Positions 46,701-57,715 of a stretch of 64,000 nt of DNA are shown piece by piece. The position numbers were made by a program, and so were the translations under genes. The notes under the pieces are model-generated. The model saw only the letters and a list, made by a program, of their open reading frames with translations. It had not been told where the DNA came from and ran no database searches. The stretch covers positions 57,882 to 121,881 of the forward strand of contig NMRA01000592.1 in the NCBI GenBank assembly GCA_002633005.1, in the 5' to 3' direction. Positions within the stretch are counted from its first letter, which is position 1. Each line of letters begins with the position of its first letter. This DNA comes from Phoronis australis. Taxonomy: Eukaryota > Phoronida > Phoronidae.

Positions 46701-49700
46701 AATTGACTTTAAATCACTAGGCACATCATCATCGGTTGTGATGAAGTCATAGAACCTTTGCAGACACGTATACTTAAACAGAGAAAAGAAAAAGGTTAAC
46801 AGATTTTGGCTTGAAAAGTCAACCCTAAAAAGAATTACTTAGAAAACTCTAATAAACTAACAGTATTCGTTATGAATACCAGTAGTTGGCATTCTCACAA
46901 AATGCACTAGTTGACTTATAGTTTTCCAATTTAATTGTCAGATTTTCCAAACAGTTGCACTGCCAGTCTATCAGGACAAAGATCATATTTCAGGAACACA
47001 GAGACACCACCACAGAAAACAAAAAATCAGCTATGTATATAATGAGAAAATTCTGTTGAAGCCAATGTCATGACAATAGATAGTTGGAGATTCACATCAA
47101 GAATTTTTAATTCGAATGGATTCCAAATCAAGGTGACAAACAAATACACAAGTTACCCACTATTTCAGAAAAGGTAATTCTATCTCCATAGACAATTGAG
47201 AAAAATCAAAGTCAAGTTATCTATTTGATTAGACTTGAAAGTAATAATATAAGAAGTAAATTCAAATAAAGTCATCAGAGAAAAATAGTTCATCATCAGT
47301 TACAAAAATAACTATCTGTACAGGAAAAACTTTGTGCTTCTGAAAAGATGACTGTCAAAATTAGCTGACCTGTTTTTTATGTCCCGGAAAATACTACCTG
47401 AATTTAGACAACTGAGATACTCTGTAAATACCACCTCTATATAGACAACAGGCATACCCTGTAAATACTACCTCGATACAGACAACTGAGATACCGAGAT
47501 AACCTGTAAATACTACCTCAGTACAGACAACTGAGATACCTTGTAAATACTAACTCAATAGAGAACTGAGATACCCTGTAAATACTACCTCAGTAGAGAC
47601 GAGTGAGATAGCCTGTAAATACTACCTCGATATAGACAACTGAGATACGCTGTAAATGCGACCTCAGTATAGACAAATGAGATACCCTGTAAACACTACC
47701 TCGATATAGACAACTGAGATACCCTGTAAATACTACCTCAGTATAGACGAGTGAGATACCCTGTAAATACTACCTCGATATAGACAATGGAAAGGCTCCT
47801 GGAGTAGTAGACCTGACTGTCATTTCTTGCTTGGAATGCTTGTTTGCCTATCTCTAGTTGACCTCTCAGTCTCTTGCCACTCTCTGCGCAGAGATAGCTA
47901 GCCAGCCATTTGTATGCTGACAGAATCACTGAAGATATTGGTAAAAGCTTTATTAGAAAAAAATAAAAGCATTCAACAGTAGCTGTAACTGTTGCCTGTT
48001 TTGCTAATGGCCATTCAGTATGTTACATCCATCCGCAGCATATCAGTCACCACACTGCCTAACTACATTTAAGTAACACCATGACCCAGTTGACATCTCA
48101 GGACAACCCAACAGATGGAAATCCAAACCTTACATTGTCAAGTATATGTGAGTTAGGTAATCAATGATCTAGAACCAGACCAACCATTTTTTCACATTGT
48201 TTACATCCATTTACACTATTAACATTTGGGTCTTGGAGGGGGTAACTAGTACAAATAGTGGCTTAGAATTTTGCTACAAAATCAGAGTAGTTTACACACT
48301 AAAGGCATTTTGAAATTGACTGGTGTCTAACCAGAGATTACTCTTAGGCACATGACAACATTTAAGCAACCAAAGGTGAACAAAGGGTTTTTTGATCTTG
48401 GGTGAAAACATAATTGTTTTATTATCCCTTGGGGTTTTGAATGGCTTAGCCCATAATAAGCAAGTATTTAGGCACATGTGCCTAAATGCAAAGCTGCACA
48501 GATATCTGAATGCGAGCACAGGTGCTTGTATGTGACACACTTGTCCAAGGAGCAAGATTTTAAAATAGCATGTGAGCTAAGGTTTGAGATGTTGATAAAA
48601 ATGTGAGGTTAACTAGTTACTTGAAAAATAACAAAAAAACATCCAGCTTAAAACATACACAAAACAGTGGAAAAGAGACCCCTCTGTGCCTATTCGCTTG
48701 TTTAACAAGACGTCATTTTGATGTTTTGGACAGTCAAATAAAATAAAAATGCCAATATTGAAAACAGTAATTAGGCCAGGCTTGCATATAGCTGTAAACT
48801 ACTAAGGACATGAAAAATTATTACAAGAACATGGGCTTGTTTGAAAATGCCCCCCACAGCTGCCTGATTTGGGAAAAAATCCAAGATCTGCAGCATTTTT
48901 GAAAATGGGATGTGACTGCTTATTTCTATTCCTATTTGTGGACCCAAATTTTGACAAATATGTCATCACTAAACAACCAAATACATGAAGCCTAGGCGCA
49001 TGTGCTAATGTGCTAAACATTTGAGCAAAACTAATACAGGCACAATGGCCTAGTATGTAAACACATATAGCGTATAGCAATTTCACAATGTGTTGAGTGC
49101 TAACAGATTACTGAATGAGCACCCTAAATATATAAAATAAACCCAACATTCCTTCTCTGACATAACTTTAAATTCCTATTTTATATAATTAGTGCAATCT
49201 TGCAAATTATTACGAAGCCCACAAATACATTGTAATTGTCTCAATTCACTGTCAATAACACTGCATATTGTTAATGATGTCGCACTCATCATCCCTCAAA
49301 TTCAATTGACATACCTTCACCACTTGCACACTGTTGTCTGCTCGTCGCGGTAAACCTCAGCTTCAGGTTCTCTGGCAGACTGTTGATGAAGTCTGTTGTG
49401 CCTAGTGGGCTATCAACACTCAGTCCGTCTGCTTCTTTAGCTTTAAGTAACCCTAGCAGGTAGTTGCTAGTCTGCTGCAGAATCACATTGTTGTCCCCTT
49501 CATATGTACAGTTGGCATCGTGATCGTCGCGCACCTCACCCAATCTATTGACTGTAACAGTTAGCTGATCAGTCAATTCGAAAACTAAATGCTCCATATT
49601 TTCAACAGTATATTAGAAACATATGCAGAACAGATTCTTAAGGTTACATGGAACCTTAATGACAGGTAGGAGTATTAAGCCAAATATCTACAAAAGTATA

Positions 49701-52700
49701 GGCTTCAACTCAGTAATACTATTTCTCGTAATCTGTTTTGCCCGGGGTACACCATGAGCTATGTTGCAGAGTAAAACAAGATGAGGATTGCGAATAATGT
49801 CATTTATTATGACGTCAGAAGAAAGAACTACACAAGACTCTGCAAGATGGGTATGGAAAAAATGCCCACCGGCGTGTACGATGAATCGCCCTGAAAGATG
49901 GAACCAAAACAAAAGAAGTGCCTGAAGGGCTTAAAGAAAAAGTACAGAACATAAATACAAAACTTGAAAATACCTAACGGGTGAACAGATATCCGGGATG
50001 GGGGGTGGGAAAAAATGCAGAGAACGAAGTACGTAGGTCTTGTGGACGACGAGGTAGGTGGGTAAATGAGCTAGACCACCTCGAACTGAACAAAGGAAAT
50101 ACGGGTGACCAATCAGGTGTCGCGTAGAAAAAGGTATGAATACAAAAGTAGACCCTTGAGGCTATAAATAGAGATGAGTAATGAAAAATAGACCCTAAGA
50201 GTTGATTTAATTTATTTTCTGAAAGTAGAAAGCCTGTAGAGTTTGATTTTTGACTTTTTACCAATTTGTTATTAATTGGGTCACATGACCTTATCTTTTT
50301 AGGAAACTGTTAATTAAAAAAAGAAAGAAACATTGATAACACAAGAACATTATCATTAAAATCATATTTGATATCAATGTTCAGGTGAGATCTAAAAACA
50401 GTAAATATCATTTCATTCAATTTTTTTCATGAGTCATAAAATCATATTTAAGTTGGCTACTCAAAAAAAGAAAAGTTACAAATTACTCCATATTCATTTG
50501 GTGGAAAATATCTAACTATTAAATAAAATGTTCCACAGGGGAGCAAATATTTTCAATGTTACCTTCACTAAAAATACAAATGTTTTTTAAGAGAGTTCTT
50601 TGAGCAACAATAGATAACTGATGTAAATCGCTCAGTAAAATACCATCATCTTGTCATGTTAACATTGACTTCAGTCTACTGAGCAGACGTAACGTAAACA
50701 TGAGATGCTGGCTACTTAGGTCACTTTTTCGTTATTGCTAAGTGCCATGGGAACAGTAACAAGCGCTGAAAAAGTCTTCCAAGCACATCCAGGCATTTGT
50801 ATGTTTAGTAAAGGCAACACCAAAATTGGTTACTTTCCCCTTTAACAAAATCTCCAAATGATATCATGACTACAATAAGCACTCTTCTAGTCAGCACACA
50901 AAATGGCGGACAAGTGTTGCCTGAATTTCAATATGTTGAATACCTGCGAAGTAGCCATGGCCACCACAAGCCTCACGCGACTCTTGTATTGCGTCACGTG
51001 CAAGCCAACCACAGAGGGGCTTACCAGCGCAGGACAAAGCATGGATCTCTCTACCAAGATCAGCCTACAACACAATGGTATTGACATGCATTGAATGAAT
51101 GAATGAATGACAACACTCTGCTATTGACCAAACAAAGTTTTGTGACCAAACGAACTATGAAAGTTACATTAAGTGAAAAGTTGAAGTCAGGCATTACAAT
51201 AGAGCCAGGCTGGTGAAGTAACCTGCATTACCATAACTGTAGCTATGTGGGGGTGTATATAGAATCACAAGGCTTTAGACACTGAACGCGTCTTCAGCTG
51301 CAACAGTAACCACCCATCAAGTGATTGAGTCTGCCCATTTAATCATATGCCAACTGTAGCCATTATTACTACATTTTATACAATTTGTATACCAAGTCAG
51401 TGCCGACCCACCTGTCTTTCAGAGTTGTCTCCCTGCATCATGCCAAGACGGAACTCCACAAAGTTCATGAAGAATGTTTTGCAGAAGTGATCCAAGACAA
51501 ATGTAGATGCAACATACGGTATGAGGCGCCATTGCTGGAAAAAAATTTACAACACATGAAATTATTCAAAAATAAGAACAAAAGTTCTCTTCGGAATTCA
51601 CGTCAAGGGATGTAACAAATCCTGGTGGATGCCTGTTGTGCATTCCGTACATGCAAGAGCCTCACAAAAATGCAATTGAGAGATATCGACATGTATTACA
51701 AGCAAAGCAATGTGATCACACTAGCATCCTTAGTGAGTTGAGATGAACCCCAAAATTGATTATTGTGTGAATCAAAATGGACCCACTTGCAAACTCTACA
51801 AGTCACAAAAGACATTGTAGTAGAAGCCACATTTTCTGGAAATCACCAATGCCTCATTGTAACTAACCTGCAGCTGATATTCAAGTACAGGCTGTTCTGG
51901 CTTTCCTGGAGGACCAAACTGACACCTTGCAGCAGAGTAGCGAACCGATATTGGCAAGGCAGTCTTCATATTAGTCACACACATTCCCATAATTCCCACT
52001 CTTCCTCCAGACAAAGCACCAAGTGAAGCACCAAATCTTTTGTTGGGGTCCTACATAACAAATGGGCTATAACAGTATAATGGCTCAGTAGTAACCATGG
52101 TTGGATGCTAATTTAAAAGTAGCATTTATTTTGTAAACTAGTGACAGAAACAGCCACAGCTAGACATGTGTAAGAATATTTATTAAAGGACAGTGAAAAA
52201 AGAATTAGAACCAAAACACATAAAGTAAAATGATAAGCGTCGGTGCTCAATTAAATTATTCTCCATGTTTTGAGTGGTACGCTATTTATCAAGGGCATCT
52301 GTGCCATGCCCTTGATAAAGAGCATACCGCTTAAAACATGGGGAACACTTCAATATATTTTACAGTAGTACCAACACTCATCGTTTTACTTTTATAATTT
52401 TATATTCTTATCCATCAGTAACTGTACGGCATTCCAGCATCAATTTTATTTATTTATAAGTTACCTTAAATGGTGTAATGTATTGACCACTGGGAGTAAC
52501 ATCCGCAGTTTTATTTAACAAGTTTTCCCGCGGAATTCTGACGTGATGGAACGCTACAAACCTGTAAATTAAAGCAAACGAAAATAATTGCCATGAATTT
52601 TAATAAGTGGTTGTGAAAAGCTAGATGAAAGAAACCTTTACAACAACGAAGCATAATTATCTGAAAATTATCACTCGATAGATTTCCCAAAAATATCATA

Positions 52701-55700
52701 CAATATGAGACAAGACATAGTTCCAATATTTCTGCTGCGACCACTCAACTGAAATCTCCTTGGTGTAAAATATGCACAAAAACATTTTCAAAGATGCAGA
52801 GGAAAACATAAGAAACTAAAATTGCCACTAAAGGGCACGCTGGTGGTTGGATACATCTGAAATTCAAAACCTGTTGTCACGTTTGTAGAAACCCACTTGC
52901 CCATTTTCACAAAGATCCTGCACAGGGTTTAGGAGATACAGTAGTGTACACTGGACAGGTGTTGGATAGAGATGATAGCAGTATGCCACCATATATATTT
53001 GTAGGCATATAAAAAAAGCGAAAGCAATCTTTACTTGAAACAAAAGTCCCTCATTAACTTTCAAATACATTTTTCAGCTGCACCAGTTTTTATTTCCCTT
53101 GTCCTCTGACACTATTCATAGGCGTATTTATGGGGGGGCCCAGGGGGCCCGGGCCCCCCCTTGGCTGCCGAAAAAAATAAAACAGCAAGAGTGTAGGGAA
53201 ATGTTGAGTTTATTAATTAACCCTGGTAATTAAAATTATACGGATGAAACAAGATTTAAATGTGTACAGTTTTAGTGTTGGGGGGAGGGGGCTCAGATCC
53301 AATTTCAAGTGTCAAATTCGGAGCACGGTGCATTCGTAACGGAACTATGGCTAAGTATAAGCTCTCCCGTGATATCCCAGGCGACCGGCAGTGGCAATGC
53401 GCACTACGACTCCGTTTCCGTCGTCTGCTCTACTGTGCAATGAAGAAAATTTACTTTATTTTTAAAGAAAATGGAACCTGAGTGACGATGAAAAAACCAG
53501 AAGCTGCTGGTAAGATGTGAATTTTAATCGAAGCCTTAGTGAATCACTCAGAAACTCATAATTCTCTCTTTGTCAAACCTTAACTTAAGACGATTTCCAA
53601 AACCAATCCCGTCATTATTGCCAACAAGAAAAAAGAAAAACGGATTTGGACTTTTGGGCATTTGAAGACTATTTTAAATACAACAAATTTGTTAAGAACT
53701 GATTGCACAAAATATGAAACATGTAATAAGCATTACAAAAAGAAGTAGGTTTCGCGCGCAAATGCTGTGTACCATAAATGAGTAGGTCTCTTACTTAAAG
53801 ATTAGTAGTAAAGTCGTGGTGGTGTAGTGGTAAAGCACGCGCGCTCTATCCGCCCGGTCGTGAGTTCGAGTCTCTGGAACTGATAGTTTTTCCTGTTTGA
53901 CACGTTCTCAGCGTTTTTATTTTGCCTTTTTTTCTTGGATAATACTTCAGGAATTAAGGAAAATGCTTGATTTTTAGAGGAAAAAAGAGAAAAATTTCCA
54001 GGACGCATCTACAATCGTGGTTTGCACAAATGCTTACAACCGGACAAAATGTTGGGCCCCCCTTGTGATATCCTAGATCCGCCACTGCTATCTACTCAAC
54101 AATAGAAAGGTGACAAAATGGTCTAACAAAAGACCCACATCTTATGTCTGTCATTAACGTCACTTTTCTATTGTTGCATGCATAGTTATAGATGGAAAGG
54201 GAAACTTTTAGAAGACCTAATTAATGCTGAAAAATAGATAAAAATGATTACACTAAGGTCAACAAATTTGAGCACCTTGGCGTAAACTATTAGCAAATTC
54301 TGAAGCGTCCTTAAGATATCATGCTAACAACATTTTGCAAGTCAATTTAATTTTCTTAATAATGTGATCTTTAAAAAACATCAAAGTCACCGCCTGGCAT
54401 CTGGAAATGTCACACCTACACCTTGATGCAAAATACGAAGATCTTAAATTTTTCACAAGATATCGCATCATTTCCTAATCAACATCTTAAAGTTTTGGTT
54501 ATGACCATGAAAATGAGGTTGAGATCATCAAGTTTGACTGCTGCTTGGAGATATCCCACCTCCACACTAGTGCAAAGTATGAACAAAATCTTGAGATATC
54601 GCAATGTCGAAATCTTCCCGTCACAACTTTGAAAATGATGTCAAAGTCACCAAATTCAGTTGGCATTGGGAAAGACCTACCTTTTCATTAGAACAAAATA
54701 TGAACAAAATCTGATTAGTAGTTACAACTAAGATGTTGCACCAACTTAATGGAAGTATGGGAGAGAGTAGTGTGTTTCAGCAAATAATCTAATACAAAAG
54801 AGCACTTGTGTTCTAAAACGTGAATAACAAAGACTTGATCAAACCAATTGTTTTATGCAGGTCTCCTGTTATATCATATTTCTCACTTATATTTAACTAT
54901 AGTAGCGAATTAAGGCTTCATGCTTGTACTGACCCATTATCAATACCATCCAATCCAATCTTGGGGCCCATGTCACCAACCATAACACCAGGTAGAACCA
55001 GTAGTGTCTTTGTGTCTCTCACTTGAACAACAAATGAATGCAGTCCATGACACTTGCCATCTGGCGTGTACAGCTGTGCATAAACAACACAATGTGTGGC
55101 CGTCTTGCCGAGATTTCCCACCCAGATTTTTGTAGCCTCAAAGTCAGGTGTGTTGATGACAAACTCCTGCACGGCATATTAACAGATCCTTAATAGCAAC
55201 AAATTTCAAACTAAAAACACATGCAGGTCACAAAAGTGCAATGGGCAAACTTGTTAAAAAAACTAACAAAAATTTAAAATTAAGTCTTAGTTAATAGAAA
55301 GAACCATGCTTTGGTTAGATAAAAATGATGCAAAACATAGAGCTTGAATTCTGAATCCAACTTGCAAAGAAACAAGCCTTTGAACAGTTGATAAATAGAG
55401 TACAGACCTGAGTGTGGACATCATACGTGGCCGTGGTCCTCATGCCTCTAGTGTTACTGCCGTGGCTGAGTTCAGTGAGTGCAAAGCAACCAAACAGCTG
55501 TAAGCATCAACCACATCTTAACAACAATACGTGGCAGTAATGACATATCATAATTGTGAAAAGGTAAATTCAATTTGTAAAGATTACAATTATACTTGAT
55601 ATGGGTGAAGAGAATATTGTGGGCAATACCAATCCCAGCTGTGAACTGTCCTTTGCTAACTGGACTTTTCAATTCACCACCACTGCTTTAAAAGTTTTAT

Positions 55701-57150
55701 GAATGACCAATGTGAATGCAGTTTGAATAACAGGTCTCATTAGTGCAGTTCCCATGTGAAACTTTTTGCACTAAGATACAAATTTGCTAGGATTCTGAGT
55801 TCCACCAAATTTAGCTGGATTACTCCTGGTAAAATTATTCATGACCTATCTAGTTTTGTTGATTAAATTAAAATTCTGATCATTATCTGCATTATAAAAC
55901 CACTGGCACTGGCGCATGACTGTGTAGTGTCAGTCTTTGCCAACAGAGGTGACACAACTTTCCGCTATTCGTGAAGCCTTTGGGAACATGGCCATTTGTG
56001 GAATTAATCCTATGTATTTTTTCCAAGTTCTAGGATTTCAAAATACATGGGAATGGCACTATTAAGATTGACCTGAAAAATACAAAACATTACGACACTC
56101 AATACTCCAGGCAACAACCAGTACTGACTTCACACCGGGTTTGAACAGACTACTCCCATAACTGACTGCTAAACCTGCATTAACTGCTAATACAATTACC
56201 ATCACCAAAACTTACCTCCATATTGTTACTGTTGTCAACTAACCGCTGATGCCTCTTGCTACCAGATCCACTGACTGTACCTCCAAACATCTGAGAACAG
56301 AAATAGTAAATAGTTGTACTCGTTCAATGAAAAGACTTTGTGAAGAAAGGGGCCTTGGATAAAGGCCTGCATTGCATAAGATAGAAGGCATAGCGTAAGA
56401 ATGTAGTTAAGTGTACTGTGACTGTTTAGTGTAAATTGCTACCAGGTGGAAATTAACTTGTTAGTGGGAATTCAGCTACTGTGGTTTAAAATCAATGGGT
56501 CTTAACTGCATACACAGCATAATAGGGAGTATCATTGCTGCATTGACATGAATAGGGGGTGACAATGAATTTTGCATAGAGTAAAATACTCAGAAATTCC
56601 CAAAACTCACCTGCCTGTGAAGTAAATACTTAGCAGAGCAACCCCAGTCAAATGCTCCTAAGACCAAAGGGAGTTGACTAGCTTTAAGAGGGTTCTCATA
56701 CACTTGTTCATCAGGAAGGAAGTCATACTCATGGAAACGACGGGTTCTCAGTGACGACAACTCTCTCGTTTTGTCTAAGGACTGTTCACCGTAAGATGGT
56801 GAAAAGAGAGGGTCACTTTTTAAGGATTTCCATATCTGGTACTGTAAAGACAAAAGCCTTATCAATTAAAGATAGCAACAAGGCTGTAAACCTTAGAAAG
56901 TGGCAATTTCAGCAATCAGTTATGTTTGATACCAAACAATAATTACTTTACATTTGAGTTTGTTTACACAATGCCTAATTTCAAAATTTACCTTCCATAT
57001 TAGGATATCTTCACCTTCTAGGAAAAGCTTAAGTTTCTTCCAGTCAAATGAACTTTTTTTCCGGTATCTGTCCAGAGGACCAGGAGGAAAATCTTTCAGA
57101 ATGTCTGCTAGAAGTTCACTCTTCTCAGTCCTTGCAGCAGATGTCTGCAT
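43631..57150 (-). CDS. ACOX3: Peroxisomal acyl-CoA oxidase, ACOX3-type (complete)
   Basis: FAD enzyme of the first step of peroxisomal beta-oxidation: oxidises acyl-CoA to trans-2-enoyl-CoA, passing electrons to O2 to make H2O2. ACOX3 in vertebrates favours branched-chain acyl-CoA. Coding exons, 5' to 3': 57150-56992, 56841-56611, 56290-56216, 55497-55408, 55166-54934, 52561-52465, 52050-51868, 51534-51412, 51064-50944, 49551-49315, 47928-47774, 46772-46634, 44742-44588, 43753-43631. All have GT/AG borders, and phase holds throughout: 2121 nt, 706 residues (human ACOX3 is 700). Marks: [30 protein letters not shown] and [42 protein letters not shown] with the catalytic Glu; C-terminal SHL, a PTS1 variant. 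ACOX3 rather than ACOX1 is chosen from overall similarity; an ortholog tree would settle it. Divergent from the CYB5D2-like gene; a 5' untranslated exon probably ends at 58636. Confidence 0.97.
44588..44742 (-). CDS. ACOX3: ACOX3 coding exon 13
   Basis: Acceptor TTGTTCCAG, donor GTGAGC. It encodes [20 protein letters not shown], then [19 protein letters not shown] and SPIGLSDGQ. The LKDDAV.LVDV.APPD..L.SPIG run is an ACOX C-terminal signature. Confidence 0.96.
44760..45080. repeat. AT-rich irregular tandem repeat in ACOX3 intron
   Basis: Irregular units of about 40-60 bp built on ACAAACAGATA.GAAATATTG and CATTGTTTTACA phrases. The array starts about 20 bases from the acceptor of exon 13 but does not include exon bases. 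Confidence 0.75.
45081..46633. other. ACOX3 intron, no other feature
   Basis: Nothing recognisable. Repeated AAAACATTTTA-type phrases near 45630-45990 are AT-rich noise or a decayed repeat. Confidence 0.5.
46634..46772 (-). CDS. ACOX3: ACOX3 coding exon 12
   Basis: Acceptor CTGTTTAAG, donor GTAAGT. It encodes [32 protein letters not shown] and [12 protein letters not shown], matching the helical ACOX C-terminal domain. Confidence 0.95.
47390..47790 (-). repeat. 37-bp minisatellite copying the ACOX3 exon-11 donor
   Basis: About ten to eleven units of 37 bp (plus strand ACAACTGAGATACCCTGTAA then ATACTACCTCGATATAG). On the coding strand each unit contains TCTATATCGAG then GTAGTATTTACAG: the last ~11 bases of exon 11 plus its donor. 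The right-most unit is the real junction at 47774. Some units vary, for example CTCAGTA in place of CTCGATA. Confidence 0.93.
47774..47928 (-). CDS. ACOX3: ACOX3 coding exon 11
   Basis: Acceptor ATATCTTCAG, donor GTAGTA. It encodes [20 protein letters not shown], then [20 protein letters not shown] and LSIVYIE. Codon phase joins both neighbours. Confidence 0.95.
47929..49314. other. ACOX3 intron, no other feature
   Basis: No supported gene; frames at 48292-48555 and 48802-49086 (minus) lack domains. Confidence 0.5.
49315..49551 (-). CDS. ACOX3: ACOX3 coding exon 10 (catalytic Glu)
   Basis: Acceptor CTGTTACAG, donor GTATGT. It encodes [20 protein letters not shown], then [20 protein letters not shown] and the block ending ASGEG. 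The Glu of CTYEGDN aligns with the catalytic base of acyl-CoA oxidases. Confidence 0.97.
49552..50943. other. ACOX3 intron, no other feature
   Basis: No supported gene. Plus-strand purine-rich, GA/GG-bearing stretch at 49930-50170, similar in character to 41700-41950. Confidence 0.45.
50944..51064 (-). CDS. ACOX3: ACOX3 coding exon 9
   Basis: Acceptor TGTGTTGTAG, donor GTATTC. It encodes [20 protein letters not shown], then [29 protein letters not shown] is a conserved ACOX motif. Confidence 0.97.
51412..51534 (-). CDS. ACOX3: ACOX3 coding exon 8
   Basis: Acceptor TTTTTCCAG, donor GTGGGT; 41 whole codons. It encodes [19 protein letters not shown], then [27 protein letters not shown] matches the family. 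Confidence 0.96.
51868..52050 (-). CDS. ACOX3: ACOX3 coding exon 7
   Basis: Acceptor GTTATGTAG, donor GTTAGT; 61 whole codons. It encodes [40 protein letters not shown] and [29 protein letters not shown]...E.PVLEY is diagnostic. Confidence 0.97.
52263..52342 (+). ncRNA. Long imperfect hairpin, pre-miRNA-like
   Basis: Two 36-base arms, CCATGTTTTGAG... and its near-complement, pair with four differences, two of which become G-U pairs in plus-strand RNA. The loop is about 8 bases around CTGTGCC. Size and shape fit a pre-miRNA, but a small MITE would look the same. It is antisense to ACOX3, within the intron between coding exons 6 and 7. Confidence 0.35.
52465..52561 (-). CDS. ACOX3: ACOX3 coding exon 6
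   Basis: Acceptor AATTTACAG, donor GTAACT. It encodes [17 protein letters not shown], then [26 protein letters not shown] is the usual ACOX motif after the beta domain. Confidence 0.96.
53117..54087. mobile_element. Probable DNA transposon remnant, about 1 kb
   Basis: The left end CATAGGCGTATTTATGG and the right end, read in reverse complement, CAGTGGCGGATCTAGG, form weak inverted termini, each followed by a GGGGGGCCC block. This resembles widespread animal MITEs with GTGGCGGATC-type ends. The very GC-rich block 53138-53160 can fold on itself. No transposase and no clean target duplication. A tRNA-like segment lies inside. Confidence 0.5.
53813..53880 (+). repeat. tRNA-like (SINE head or pseudo-tRNA)
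   Basis: TGGTGTAGTGG fits the internal A box of Pol III promoters and AGTTCGAGTCT fits the B box, at tRNA-like spacing. The acceptor, anticodon and T stems do not pair well, so this is not a working tRNA. It is probably a tRNA-derived SINE head. Confidence 0.45.
54360..54720 (+). repeat. Imperfect tandem repeat, ~130 bp units
   Basis: Two to three diverged units share AAAATGA.GT.AA(A/G)(G/A)TCA, GGCAT.TGG or similar, then TGCAAA.TA.GAA.A. It lies in the ACOX3 intron between exons 5 and 6. Periodicity is loose. Confidence 0.45.
54934..55166 (-). CDS. ACOX3: ACOX3 coding exon 5
   Basis: Acceptor TGCCGTGCAG, donor GTCAGT. It encodes [60 protein letters not shown] and [11 protein letters not shown] to DNG. 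This spans the FAD-proximal beta domain. Confidence 0.97.
55408..55497 (-). CDS. ACOX3: ACOX3 coding exon 4
   Basis: Acceptor GATGCTTACAG, donor GTCTGT; 30 whole codons. It encodes [20 protein letters not shown], then [20 protein letters not shown] is the FAD/substrate-contact motif. Confidence 0.97.
56216..56290 (-). CDS. ACOX3: ACOX3 coding exon 3
   Basis: Acceptor TGTTCTCAG, donor GTAAGT; 25 codons, too short to be seen as a stand-alone frame. It encodes [16 protein letters not shown], then LVDNSNNME. Position, phase and the GS.RH segment identify it. Confidence 0.93.
56611..56841 (-). CDS. ACOX3: ACOX3 coding exon 2
   Basis: Acceptor TCTTTACAG, donor GTGAGT; 77 whole codons. It encodes [14 protein letters not shown], then [38 protein letters not shown] and KYLLHRQ, matching the ACOX N-terminal alpha domain. 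Confidence 0.96.
56992..57150 (-). CDS. ACOX3: ACOX3 coding exon 1 (start)
   Basis: ATG at 57150-57148. The exon continues 5' as untranslated sequence to 57169, where an acceptor (ATATTGTAG) precedes it. It encodes [40 protein letters not shown] and a block ending DILIWK. Donor GTAAAT. The start is chosen as the only Met ahead of the conserved PPGPLD.YR...SF.WK segment. Confidence 0.93.
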
Positions 57151-57360
57151 ACTGATGGTAGTGTGGATGCTACAATATAAACAAACGAGCTTACAGATTA
57201 GGTGGTCTGGTCATAGGTGTGACACCTAAACTTCTACATACTCACCAGTGTACAAGAAAAACCAGTCATGTCTTTCAACATAAGTTGCGACAAGAAGAGT
57301 GAATCTGTGGTGACTTTTGTCACTGCATCAGTGGTGCAAACAGAAAAAAGGCTACATTCG

Positions 57361-57715
57361 GATGAACCAGTAGCATGCACTAGGTTTTAGACGAACTGGT
57401 CAGCATGTACTAGGTTTTGTATGAATGGATTTTACTAAAGATGTACCAGAATTTAGATGAATGGGTTAACATGTACTAGGTCTTTGATGAATAGGTCAGC
57501 ATGGATCAGGTTTTGAACAAATGGGTCAGGTTTACTGCAGTCAGCAACTCAGCATGTTCCATGATTTCAACAAATGAGTCAGCATGTACCAGATTTAAAT
57601 GAATAAGTTAAAGCATGTATCAGGTTTTAGATGAATTTCGGAGTCAGCATGTACCACGTTCTTGACAAACGAGTCAGTATACACTAGGTTTTAAATAAAT
57701 TGGTCAGCATTTTGA
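57361..57715. repeat. Irregular ~35-45 bp minisatellite in ACOX3 5' intron
   Basis: About eight to nine diverged units built on GGTCAGCATGTACTAGGTTT and GATGAATGGGT phrases. It lies about 190 bp from the nearest splice site and includes no exon sequence. Confidence 0.8.
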
